DNA from: Lycium barbarum | Lineage: Eukaryota > Streptophyta > Magnoliopsida > Solanales > Solanaceae | Direction of reading: 5' to 3' | Length of the DNA stretch: 64,000 bases | Assembly (NCBI RefSeq): GCF_019175385.1 | Contig: NC_083346.1 | Coordinates: forward strand, 119,787,771-119,851,770 | In this document: one piece after another, positions 37,664-48,237 of the stretch | Position numbering within the stretch: the first letter of the stretch is position 1 | Layout of the letters: every line of letters begins with the position of its first letter | Position numbers and translations under genes: made by a program | The notes under the pieces: model-generated | Databases searched by the model: none | What the model was told of the DNA's origin: nothing | Seen by the model: only the letters and a program-made list of their open reading frames with translations

Positions 37664-38092
37664 GGGAAAAGGGTCAAAAATGCCCTTCTACTTTGGGACA
37701 AAGGCTAAAAATATCCTCCGAACTAATTTTGGATCAAAGATACCCCTCCCTTCATTAAAGTTTTCAAATATACCCCTATCTTAACGGAAATCCACAACAT
37801 AACCCGATTTCATTTTAAAAAAAAAAACATATGTGACCAACTTGTTCCCGAGTCCTACTTCTGGAGCCACTAGACACAGGAGCGGGCAACCCATATGCGT
37901 TTTTATTTAGTTGGGTCGGTCTTAAATGGAGCGGGTTTAAAAAATGAAATCGAGTTATGTAACGGATTTCCGTTAAGATAGGAATATATTTAAAAACTTT
38001 AATGACGAGAGAGGTATTTTTGACCCAAAATTAGTTCGGATGATATTTTAGCCCTTTTTCCAAAATAGAGGGGCATTTTTTACCCTTTTCCC
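37664..38092. mobile_element. Mutator-type MITE, 429 bp
   Basis: It begins GGGAAAAGGGTCAAAAATGC and ends in the inverted counterpart GCATTTTTTACCCTTTTCCC. The inverted homology (..CCGAACTAATTTTGG, TATCTTAACGGAAATCC) continues for roughly 130 bp on each side. A perfect 9-bp target duplication, TTAAATTAA, flanks it (37655-37663 and 38093-38101). It has no coding capacity. The duplicated copy of this region at 63981-63997 lacks the element. Confidence 0.92.
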
Positions 38093-38101
38093 TTAAATTA
38101 A

Positions 38102-38316
38102 ATGACATGTCATATTTTATTGGCCAAATATTTATTGGGTGACTTTTGATATGATATAGGAAAAGTTGAGTGACCCTATTGTTACAAAACAAAGAAACAC
38201 GACTTTAGGAGATAATTACCCATAGTCTTTAAGTGCTTCGCAACAATACCCGCATCCGCCATTTTATTTTCCACTAACAGCTGACTGTTACTCCTGTTTC
38301 ACCCAAATTGTAAGAC

Positions 38317-38390
<74 letters not shown>

Positions 38391-38882
38391 TAATATTCAA
38401 TAAAAGTCAACAAATTTATAAAATACCTAAATTAATGATTAATATTATCGGGGCAATATCAAGTGGCAACCAAATAATAGTCTTCCAATAAAACTCAAAG
38501 TGTTTTTGGTACGAAGAACCTCATTTTTGAGGAAAATCTTTGACACTAGGAAGCCATCTTCCATCTGAATAGGGAAAATAACTTCCTCACGTAAGGGTGA
38601 GTCATTGTCCACAGAACTATATTTAACTTCATATTAGTTGCTCCAACTAACACAGAGACATTTTTATTAATCATTAGTATTCAAAAATTTCATCAAGAAA
38701 CTCTCCAATGTGCTAATATTATTATTAATTTGTAATATGTATTTTTCAAGATTATTTTTCATTCACCGACTAAATATGGATTAATAGTTTTTAGGAGAAT
38801 ATTTCCCGTGAAAATAAAAATAAATTACTTCTGTCATACAAGACAAAATCTCATACATCATTTATTTACTTATAGACAATTA
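38102..38882. other. Intergenic with (AAT)n microsatellite
   Basis: No gene. An uninterrupted (ATA)n tract of about 70 bp lies at 38319-38390. Confidence 0.55.
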
Positions 38883-39165
38883 CTCCCTCCGTCTCAAAAT
38901 ATTTATCACGGTTACTAAAAATAATTGTCTCAAATTATTTATGGTTTTAACAGCTTAGTGCACAATTAATTATCTTTCTCCATTTTACCCTTGGTAGAAT
39001 TTTGTCATTAATGGAGATGACACATAAATAGAGTAAACATTTAATGGAGAGAGATTATAACTTCGACATAAATAAGGGTAAAGTTAGAAATACCCCTCCT
39101 GCCTCCTAATTAGTATTTCTCAAGGGGCGTGTAAAAAAACGACAAATAATTTGAGGTGAAGGGAG
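38883..39165. mobile_element. Stowaway-like MITE
   Basis: A 283-bp element starting CTCCCTCCGTCTCAAAATAT and ending TTTGAGGTGAAGGGAG, with TA duplications at 38881-38882 and 39166-39167. Confidence 0.85.
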
Positions 39166-39421
39166 TATTTATAGTTGACTTTTTTTAGTAAGTCGATAAT
39201 ATATAATAAAAAATATTAATTACGATGGTGTAAAAATTAAACCTAATACTAACAAATCTGCGACAGAGTAAGTAAAAGCAATTAAAGAATCATCAGGGGA
39301 TTGAGATTTGTAACCTCTACGATTGTGAAATAGGACATCATATATGCTAGAAAATGGGAGAAAGATGTATAACTTGGAAGCAGTAGACATTAAATTGAGA
39401 ACAAACAGCGTGTTGAAAGGG

Positions 39422-39550
39422 TCCAATTATGCGATTAAAGTTTAGAAAATCGAAACATGAACATGTGATTTGTGGAAAAAAAGAAAATGAAAGGTCACAT
39501 TTTCAAAATGGACAAAGATGCAAGCTAAGCGAAAGGTACATTTTTAAAAA
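39422..39550. repeat. Leftmost unit of the 139-bp tandem array
   Basis: It matches the units at 43371-43787 (GATTAAAGTTTAGAAAATCG..CATGAACATGTG..GACAAAGATGCAAGCTAAGC) almost throughout. It was separated from them by the transposon at 39551-43362. Confidence 0.88.
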
Positions 39551-40059
39551 GGGAAAAGGACATACAATGGCCAACAGGCCAAAGTAATCCCACATTTGGG
39601 CCTAATATCATGAGCTGGCCGGCCGGCCCAACAGCCCAAACGCCTCTAAAAAAAAAAAAAACTTTCTGTGGTGACTTTGTTGCCACTAAAGATCAATTTT
39701 TTTTAGTGGCAATTCAAAAGGTCTCCACTAAAGGTTAAAATTCATATTGAGCCTTCAACAAATGTTTCAAAACATCTATAATATGTGTATACTTACACAA
39801 TGATTGAACTTTCAAAAAATATTCCAAAACATGTATAGCATGAGTATATTTATTCATTGATTGAGCCTTCAAGAAATATCTCAAAACAATTTTGTGACAA
39901 CTTTTAAAGTCCACTAAAGGTTCGGTGCAAACTTCCGTTTATTTTTTCTATCTTCTACTAGGGATTAAGAAGAACTAAAAAATTAAACTAAAGTAACCAT
40001 CATCGAAAACTTAACAATAAAATATATCAACTATAAACTAATAAAATTAGTCAGTATAC

Positions 40060-40480
40060 ATTTATTAAACATAAATTATACGTTAATTATACATAAATTA
40101 TATGTTAATTATACATTTCTTATACACATATTATACAATAATGATACAATTTCTATACGTATGATACATTTTCTTTACATATACAGTAATGATACATATT
40201 CTATACAACAATGAATTCTATACGTATATGTATGATATATTTTTTATATGTATGATACACTTTTTATACAAGAATGATATAGGTTATATACATATGCTGG
40301 AATTATATGTACACTTTCTATACAAGAATGATACAATTTATATACACTTTCTATACAAGAACGATACAGTTTATAAACATATGCTGGAATTATATATACA
40401 CTTTCTATACAAGAATGATACATTTTATATACACTTTCTATACAAGAATGATACAGTTTATATACATACTAGTCGCAGGA
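40060..40480. repeat. Degenerate minisatellite, left block
   Basis: Repeated units of the form ACTTTCTATACAAGAATGAT ACAGTTTATAT. The ORF of tyrosine/isoleucine-rich repeats found here is a translation of the repeat. Confidence 0.85.
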
Positions 40481-40539
40481 GGCCGATGCTAAGCCCAAGC
40501 CCAAACTCAAGTTAGAAAAATAGCAGGGAAACTTACATA

Positions 40540-41690
40540 AATGACTACACTTTGAGATATTTTTTTAGGCATAGCTACTTTTGCTAATTACATTTCGTAG
40601 CTACAGTAGCGTGTATTCAATTCGGCTATATTTCGCTAGTTTCAACTGTATTCACTTGTAACTACTTTTACAATGTATTCAGCTTATTGTATTTTGAATT
40701 CGGTTGTATTCAAACAACATAAGTGCAAAAAAAAAATATAGGGATATTCATCTGTATTTAAATTCTCTGTATTTATTTGTATACAAAAAACTCTCCTTCA
40801 AACTATAGGCGAAAAATACATAAAGAAACTATATTTTACACTAAAAAAAATAGCGAATAAATACACTCAGATTTGCAATACAAGAAATAAAATACACTCA
40901 GATTTGAGATACAACAAAATAAAATACACTCAGATCTTAAATGCATTGCCGAAGATTTTTTTGCAGCCGAAACGGCGCCGTCGTCCAGTAAGTTCGTAGA
41001 AACTGTAGCAACATCGGTGTTGCACAAGTTGTTGCCGCTTCCTGGTCGAATAACAACGCCGACTTTACTATGGCGGCAGCTAAAGTCATCGATGCTTTAC
41101 TCTAACCCTAATTCTTCTTCCTTTCATGCCACATGGACTTGACATATTCACCAATGGCCAAATGCACTTCGGCTCCATTTCGTTCTTTTACTCATCGGCC
41201 ACTTGCACTGTTTTCTAGGGTTTCAGTTTTGCCCAAATATGCAAATGCTCGTCATTTATGGAAGATGTGTTATGCTTCTTCCAGTTCTGATACACTTGTT
41301 GAAGGGAGGTGGCAGCGGCGGTGGTGGAACAGCGCCAGATCTGAGAATACACTCAAATCTGAGAAGAGGGAGCAGTGGGTTTCGCCGGAGCTCCGGCGAC
41401 GATGTCAATGGCGAGGAGAACAGCGCTAGATCTGAGAGCAGTGGGTTTTGCTAGAGCTCCGACGATGATTTCGTGGTGGCCGGCGGCGATAGAGGGAGAA
41501 GAAGCATGTCAAAGCTAGCCTCTAAGATTCTCAATCAAGAATAAAAATAATAAAAATAGAATATTCTACTTTAAATATATAATGTAGCTATGATAGGTAA
41601 TTCAAATACAACATTTAGCTACTAGATGTAATTAAAATAAAGTGTAGCTACTAAATATAAATAACTCCTAATATTCTCTCCATCATGTAG
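40540..41690 (+). mobile_element. Nested TIR-like segment with captured gene fragment
   Basis: The left edge (ACATAAATGACTACACTTTG) and the inverted right edge (ACACTTTATTTT..AGTAGCTACACTTTA, seen as TAAAGTGTAGCTACTAAATA at about 41637) suggest an element of its own inside the larger one. The centre, 41040-41520, is GC-rich and gene-like: it has a leader (CTAACCCTAATTCTTC), an ATG at 41133 (protein MDLTYSPMAKCTSAPFRSFT) that resembles an organelle transit peptide, and then a glycine/arginine-rich repeat-like run. No conserved domain is recognisable. Confidence 0.45.
41133..41429 (+). pseudogene. Possible captured transit-peptide-encoding exon
   Basis: An ORF of 98 aa. The first ~50 residues (AKCTSAPFRSFTHRPLALFS, then VSVLPKYANARHLWK) are rich in Ser/Arg/Ala like a plastid or mitochondrial targeting peptide, and they follow a CT-rich leader. 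After residue ~52 the ORF enters direct repeats (AGCGCCAGATCTGAGAA / AGCGCTAGATCTGAGAG) and loses plausible coding character. It may be a host first exon picked up by the transposon. The donor gene is not recognised. Confidence 0.35.
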
Positions 41691-42469
41691 AAATCCCAAA
41701 ATAATACTTTCTCATCATGTAGAAATTCATGTAGAAATCCCAAAATAATACTTTCTCATCATGTAGAAATCCCAAATAATACTTTCTTCATTTCAATTTA
41801 TGTGAAGGTGTTGCTATTTGAGGTAAATTCATAATACAACTATTAATCGACATTACCAGAAAAAATGAGAGAAAGGAATAAAATCAAGCGCGGGAATACA
41901 ACATATGTGAGGACCATGAACAATTCATAATACAGTTACTTTTTTACCGCATAATTTATTTAATAGCTTGCACACACCTTTTAAAAACTAACTCATTTCT
42001 AGAAAGTAAAATGTGTTTTCGCTAAATTACCCTTAATTAAGTAGTATTTATTTAATCTAATTTTTGATTTTGTAAAAATTCACTTAAGAAATAAGAGTAA
42101 ATTTTAAATAAAATAACTAATATCTTCTCAATTATATAAAATTAATTACTTTAAGCTAAATATAAAAGCGAAATATACAATATGAATCGGGTAGAGGCAT
42201 AAAGATGTCCTTAAATAGTTTCACTAAACGCCAATTGCCAATTGTAAAAGCCCATGTGAAGTGGGTTTCACAAAATAAATGAAGGCAAAAATGATTTGCA
42301 GGAAAATACCAATTACAACCACATGTAAAGATTAAGGAATTGAAATACCTACTTATAAAGTAAGACAACACGTATCATTTCTTCATTGTGGTTTAAACTC
42401 TAGTAAATTGACCAATATAGCCCTATGAGGACTACAAAAATTTTCCGTTCCCCCTTATATATAGTTATA

Positions 42470-43150
42470 ATGCTGGAATTATATATACACTTTCTATAGA
42501 AAAATGATACAGTTTATATATACTTTATATACAAGAATGATACAGTTTATATATTGTATATGTACGATACATTGTCTAGATGTATGATACACTTTTTATA
42601 CAAGAATGATACAATTTATACATAAATTATACAACTATGATACATTTTCTATACTTATGTATGGAATATGTATAATATGTGAATCACTAGTGTATAATCA
42701 ATGTATAAATAATGTATAATAGATGTATGATTAGTGAGTATACATTGATGATACATTTATTAGACACAAATTGCACAACAATGATTCAAACCTATGATAC
42801 ATTTTCTATAGATATACATTTTCGATACATATGTGAATCATTAGTGTATAATCAATGTATAATGTACATACTAATGTATAATATATGTATGATTAGTGAT
42901 TATACATTGATGATACATAGTATGTATGGAATATGTATAATATGTGAATCATTAGTGTATAATCAATGTATAATGTACATACTAATGCATAACATATGTA
43001 TGATTAGTGAGTATACGTTGATGATACAGTTATTATACACAAATTACACAACAATTATAAAAACCTATGATATATTTTCTATGCATATACGGTAGGGATA
43101 TATATTCTTATAACAGTGATACATTTTTTATATGTCTCATAAATTTTCGA
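42470..43150. repeat. Degenerate minisatellite, right block
   Basis: Same TATACATT/GATACATTTTCTATAC vocabulary as the left block, including a near-perfect longer direct repeat (GTGAATCATTAGTGTATAAT with its surroundings at about 42832-42900 and 42943-43010). Confidence 0.85.
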
Positions 43151-43370
43151 TACATTTTCTATACATAGTTGATCTTCGGTACCTTTTACCGGAAAAAAAA
43201 ATGATTTAGTGGCGGCTTTAATCCCTTTTCTTTTGCAGTGGACTTTTAGTGGCGACTAAAGTCGGCACAAAAGGACGCGCTGGCTACACTTTGGGTTTGG
43301 AGAAACATGGGTCATCCGGTAGGAATAGTTTGGGCCGGACGACCCTTTAAGTCCTTTTCCCCTTTAAAAA

Positions 43371-43802
43371 TATCCAAATTTCTAGTTATTTGATTAAAGT
43401 TTAGAAAATCGAAACATGAACATGTGGTTTGTGGAAAAAAAGAAAATGAAAGGTCACATTTTCAAAATGGACAAAGATGCAAGCTAAGCGAATGGTACAT
43501 TTTTAAAAATATCCAAATTTCCAGTTATGTGATTAAAGTTTAGAAAATCAAAACATGAACATGTGGTTTGTGGAAAAAATGAAAATGAAAGGTCACATTT
43601 TCAAAATGGACAAAGATGCAAGCTAAGCGAGAGGTACATTTTTAAAAATATCCAAATTTCCAGTTATGTGATTAAACTTTAGAAAATCGAAACATGAACA
43701 TGTGGTTTGTGGGAAAAAAGAAAATGAAAGGTCACATTTTCAAAATGGACAAAGATGCAAGCTAAGCGAGAGGTACATTTTTAAAAATATCCAAATTTCC
43801 AG
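43371..43802. repeat. Tandem array, three 139-bp units
   Basis: Units 43371-43509, 43510-43648 and 43649-43787 are nearly identical, with a 15-bp start of a further unit to 43802. Each begins TATCCAAATTTC and ends GGTACATTTTTAAAAA. The period is exactly 139 bp at both joins. A fourth, left-truncated unit lies at 39422-39550. A diverged related stretch occurs at about 62155-62225 (GTGATTAAAACTTAACTAG..). Confidence 0.95.
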
Positions 43803-43891
43803 TGGTCCTTAGCTAGGCCTTCAAAAAGAGTGGCTGAATATGCCATTGTTTTAACTTTCCTTTTGATATAGTGGAAAAAACAAAATAAATA

Positions 43892-44131
43892 AGTAGGCAT
43901 TTGGCCGTGAAAACCAAATATTTTTCACTTTATTTGGAATTTTGAAGTTGGAGTTGTATTTGGTTATAATTTTTTTTTGCAAAGAATATTTGGTTGTTTG
44001 AATTTACTGAAAGTGAAAAAAGTAAAAACTTCAAGTTGTATTTGAAATTTTCATGGCCAAACTTATTTTCAAATAAAGTGAAAAAAAATCCAGAAAAAAG
44101 TGATAATTTCTCATGGCCAAATGGGTCCTTA
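43892..44131. mobile_element. hAT-like MITE (CATTTGGCC family)
   Basis: About 240 bp from AGGCATTTGGCCGTGAAAAC to the inverted end TTCTCATGGCCAAATGGGTC. Internal inverted homology (CACTTTATTTGGAATTTT / TTTCAAATAAAGTG) is clear. The target duplication is not resolved. Confidence 0.7.
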
Positions 44132-44609
44132 AAGATCTTAAACATACTCGAATGTTCCGAGTTACTCTTGTGAAACACCCCCAACGTATTCCTTGTTCTT
44201 CTAAACTAGAATGATTTCTTTTTAAAACGGGTTCTACGCAGTGCAAATTTGGATTAATCGAGCAGAATTATTTGCTGGTTGTCCCTTTTTTTGGTTAATT
44301 GTTTAGTAACTTGCCATGTTTTCATTTTCTTGCATCTTATGAACCTTTTAAACCACAGTCTAAAAATTCCTTTTGAGAAAACGTTAGATCACAATCTAGT
44401 AGGTAGTCGTTGTTTCGATCTATAGTCTATTGTCCTTTGTTTCTTGCTACTATATGTGGTTTCTTGTACTTCGATTATCTTATTTATATGTGGTAGCTAT
44501 TGCTCCCTTTTTTCAGACTGCTTTATTTTAATTTATTTGCTTTGTTTAGTTTGATTTGCATTTTGCTTTGAACTGCTTGTGCTTATCTAACCTTTCTTGT
44601 TGTGATTTC
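44132..44609. other. Intergenic, no gene seen
   Basis: No supportable gene. The T-rich stretch from about 44440 may belong to the 5' part of the (TTG)n SINE/RTE tail that follows. Confidence 0.45.
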
Positions 44610-44738
44610 TCTTGAGTCGAGGGTCTTTCGGAAACAGCCTCCCTGTCTTCCGAGATATGGGTATGGTCTGCATACACTTTAACCTCCCCAGACCCCACAT
44701 TGTGGGATTTCACTGGGTATGTTGTTGTTGTTGTTGTT
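44610..44738 (+). mobile_element. TS-type SINE / RTE tail with (TTG)n end
   Basis: It shares GAGGGTCTTTCGGAAACAGC, ATGGTCTGCATACACTTTA, CTCCCCAGACCCCACATTG and the final (GTT)n with the copy at 12410-12590, in the same orientation. Confidence 0.8.
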
Positions 44739-44883
44739 AGATCACAATCTAATGTTTTAAGGTTCAACAACTTATGAGCAAATATCAGACTCGAGTCTAA
44801 TGTCCTGAATGGTAATTTTTCACGGGCTATATTTACACAACTTTTCAAAATAGAGACAATTTAAGTGATGACTCAAAAAAGTC

Positions 44884-45022
44884 TTAAAAAAAGGCACCCC
44901 GGTGCACTAAGCTTCTGCTATGTGCGGGGTCCTGAATGGTAATTTTTTCAAGCGTTATATTGTACGCAATCTTACCCTACATTTCTCTAAGAGGTTGTTC
45001 CCATGGCTTAAACCTGTGATCA
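44884..45022 (-). mobile_element. SINE, 3' part, split by an LTR element
   Basis: GGTGCACTAAGCTTCTGCTA..GCAATCTTACCCTACATTTC..AGGTTGTTCCCATGGCTTAA belongs to the tRNA-derived Solanaceae SINE also seen at 25408-25494. It stops at 45022 in GTGATCA and resumes at 61834 with GATCTCCTAC, on the other side of the large LTR element. The SINE lies in minus orientation. Confidence 0.85.
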
Positions 45023-48000
45023 TGTCACACCCTAATCCCACTAGGGTGTGATGGGCACCCGACCCTTACTTAGAGCCAAGCGAACCCTCTGACTCTTAGT
45101 ACACACATGACCTCTTGAACTTTTAAATCAAATAAACAAGAAATACATAGTAAGGCTTTCGGCTTTCAGAAATATTCTTTTTCTTTGTTCTCAAATCAAA
45201 CAAAATCTGTAATCTTATGGAATTTATCACATAACACAAAATGACATATCGGCTGATGGAGCCGCTTACAAAAATGACATTCTATGCCCACAACTCTGTC
45301 TGCAAAGTCTCTAACATCAATCAGAAATCATAGCACATATACTCTGACTCGGCAACACTCCAGGAGCAAATGGAGCTTGCCATGTTCGCTGGAACATCTT
45401 CTATAATAGCTTTAACTCATCTGGGTGTACCTGCGTGGCAGGAAACGCAGCCCCCGAAGAAAGGAGGTCAGTACAGAATATGTACTGAGCATGTAAGGCA
45501 TGGAATACAGAAAAGAGGATCATAACTGAAACAGAGATTTACCAGAATCAAGTATGACCTTTTAAAACATCAAAGCACTTGACTTTTTAAATGAAAATCA
45601 TGCATATCCATATCATATATCATATATACAGATAACGTGTCCCGACCCTCCTGTGAGGGACTCGGTGGATAAAATCATACATGTCCTCATCATCTATCAT
45701 ACGTGCGTAACGTGTCCCGGCCCTTCAGTGAGGGACTCGGTGGATAGAATTATGCGTGTCACATCATATATCATGTATACATATAACGTGTCCCGGCCCT
45801 CTATTGAGGGACTCGGTGGACCAGATATACATAACGTGTCCTGGCCCTCTGTTGCGGGTCTCGGTGAATATAGTCATCATATGCCATCCTGGCCGCCATC
45901 CCCGTATCATCATATCATCATATACATATAACGTGTCCCGACCCGCAAGTGAGAGGGACTCGGTGAACAATGCAGAGGAGTGCGCACGATAACATACCCG
46001 ACTCGGGACTCGGTGAATAGACATATTGAGGCTTGCACGAACAGAGTCGTGAGAAACTATATGCATATAAACCAAGACTCAATAGATAAGTATACTTACC
46101 GACATCTGAAGGCTCAGAGACAAGTTTCGGGTCAATCCGACTTAGTATGAGAAAGGTATGAGCGTTTGAAGTACAGAACCTTCTACGAACATTTCAGAAG
46201 CCATATTTGGAAAATCGAAGCAACAATCATACCAAGTACCTTTCGGATATCGTATGGATCAAATCAAATATAGCTTTTGGAATCATATGTACATATCAAA
46301 ATGTATCAGAGACTTAACGGAATAATCAGACGTGCTATCATTTGAAAACCAAGACATTAGTCATATTAAATACCTTTCGAATGTCACTGTGGATTATATC
46401 AGAATAGAACTTCGGGGATCATATATACGTACCAAGATATATCAAAGACTCAATGAGATGATCAAAACGAACTATCATTTGAAATCAAGACAATTGTCAT
46501 ATCAAATATCTTTCGAATGCCACTCGGAAACATATCAAATAGAACTCCGAAGATCATAGATACGTATCAAAACCATACGAAATGGCTTATGGAAATCAAG
46601 AACGTTAGCCATCCTAGTGGCTCTAAGAATAGGAATTTCTTTGGAATCATATGCATATCGTCTGTTCGTTTTACACAGATCATGCCAAAAGAAAGAAAGG
46701 GTAAGCCTTACATACCTGTTCCACGTCCAATTAGCTACGCTTATTCGTCCAATCTTGCTAGTCTACATTCAAGAGAATTGTCATAATCATTAGACTCATC
46801 GACATACACTTGTCTTAGTATTCTAAATGAGTTCACTTATATTCTACCGAAATTTCGGCAGCATTTCCCCTGTAAATACACCATCCCCGAGAATCTAACT
46901 CGGCCAACTTATCAATCAACAATCCCAGAATTTATCTCGGCCAAATTATCAACAACAGTACCAACAATCATGCCAACAATATCAACAATCAATTCAAGAC
47001 GCATTCTAACATTAACAACCCTTGTCACATAATTCAACGACCTTTCATTTATATCCAATTCAATCACATATAGTCAAGTTAACACCAATGATCCCACATT
47101 CAAATATTAATCTGAAATCTTTCTAACATGATTCAAGAATACTTCAAACGATTTACATAAGATTCCAAACAACCCAATCAACATTTTACTTCGCCCGAAA
47201 CCTTCCAAATTCAACAAGAACAATAACAACACATTTCATTCTTTTAAGCTCATGAATTATACCTATCACCCGAATCCTTCTCAACTCAACATAACCAACA
47301 ACAACACTTTCTTTCCTTCCAAATTCATGAACTATAATAATAGTCTATGCATTAACAACTTTATTCTCATAATGACAATAAACTATACTAATATCAAATT
47401 AACTTCTTTAACACTCCCACAAAAATTACAACTTCATTTCAAGCCATCAAATCTTCATTTTTATTATGGAATCCACAACAACAACAATCAAAATACTAAA
47501 CAAAATCAATCTATTTGTTCTACACACACCACTATATTCGGCCACAACATCAACACACACATGTACCATGAATTCCATCCATTTCTACATACTTCAACAT
47601 ACATAATCATCTCTAACACATGTGAAAGAGGATTGAACACATACCTTTCTTCACTTATCTCTTCTTGGTCGACTAGGTTCACCACTTGCACAACAAATGC
47701 TTTGCTTACTCCACCAATCACTCCACGTTAAAGAGGACGTTCCAATTGGTTGAATTGCTAGAAGAAATAATTTTTTGATCAATTCTTCAAGGGGTCACTT
47801 TTGTGGAGCTATGGCCGAATGACCTTGTCTTCTTTTTCTTTCTTTTGTTTCTTCTCCAAGCTTCTTGATTTGTGGTGATAATTATGACTAATAAGTCATA
47901 TATATATATATATATATATACATAAATCCTCCATGTGGGCCAAATCCCACCACACTTGGACGACTACAATAATCCTTTCAAGAAGTTTCTTGAGTTTCTT

Positions 48001-48224
48001 GTGAAATTTCCATTTTGCCCCTAACCTTTCACCATATTACCATGAACCATTTTACGAATTTACCTTTTTACCCTTAGCCTTTCTCAATATTTCCATACTA
48101 ATAGTATTCATAAATAATATTCATAACCAACTTGTACATTAAAATAATTTTGGAAAATGGTCTTTCCCTCAACTTACCACGACTTCCTCGAAATATCCGA
48201 ACGTACAAAATACGGACTATAACA
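45023..48224 (-). repeat. 3' LTR of the outer element
   Basis: It starts (minus) TGTTATAGTCCGTATTTTGT and ends GGGTGTGACA; 3202 bp. It contains five to six copies of the CGTGTCCCGGCCCTC..GAGGGACTCGG hairpin motif (45637-46015) and a set of 120-135-bp imperfect direct repeats (about 46220-46600, with ACCTTTCGAATGTCACT-like cores). Further in are tracts rich in CAACAACA and a (TA)n run at 47899-47920. Next to it, the minus-strand sequence AAATGGGGGAGGA is the polypurine tract. Its ORFs are repeat translations. Confidence 0.9.
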
Positions 48225-48237
48225 TCCTCCCCCATTT
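48225..48237 (-). other. Polypurine tract of the outer element
   Basis: The minus-strand AAATGGGGGAGGA directly precedes the 3' LTR. Upstream of it, GAACATTCGAGGACGAATGT is the sequence that commonly follows the pol stop codon in Ty3/gypsy elements of plants, which suggests a Ty3/gypsy origin. Confidence 0.8.

Larger units (their letters stand above)
39551..43362. mobile_element. 3.8-kb TIR transposon inserted in a tandem repeat
   Basis: The left end GGGAAAAGGACATACAATGG and the inverted right end (complement of AAGTCCTTTTCCCC) form a short inverted repeat. The 8-bp duplication TTTAAAAA flanks it (39543-39550 and 43363-43370). Removing the insert rebuilds GGTACATTTTTAAAAATATC, which the intact array units also have. 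Subterminal TTTAGTGGCGACTAAA-type motifs lie at both ends (39665-39745 and 43205-43270). Two AT-rich blocks of degenerate TGATACA..TTTTCTATACA repeats (40060-40480 and 42470-43150) flank a central gene-like segment (40540-41690). An 8-bp duplication suggests hAT. No transposase ORF was found. Confidence 0.75.

Noticed and set aside
45637..46015. Regularly spaced hairpin repeats resembling a CRISPR array
   Set aside because: The context is a plant LTR, the units and spacers are irregular, and there are no cas genes.
47252..47731. 159-aa and 187-aa Asn-rich ORFs (also 61050-61613)
   Set aside because: They lie in both LTRs of the outer element, come from CAACAACA-rich sequence and read against the element's own direction.
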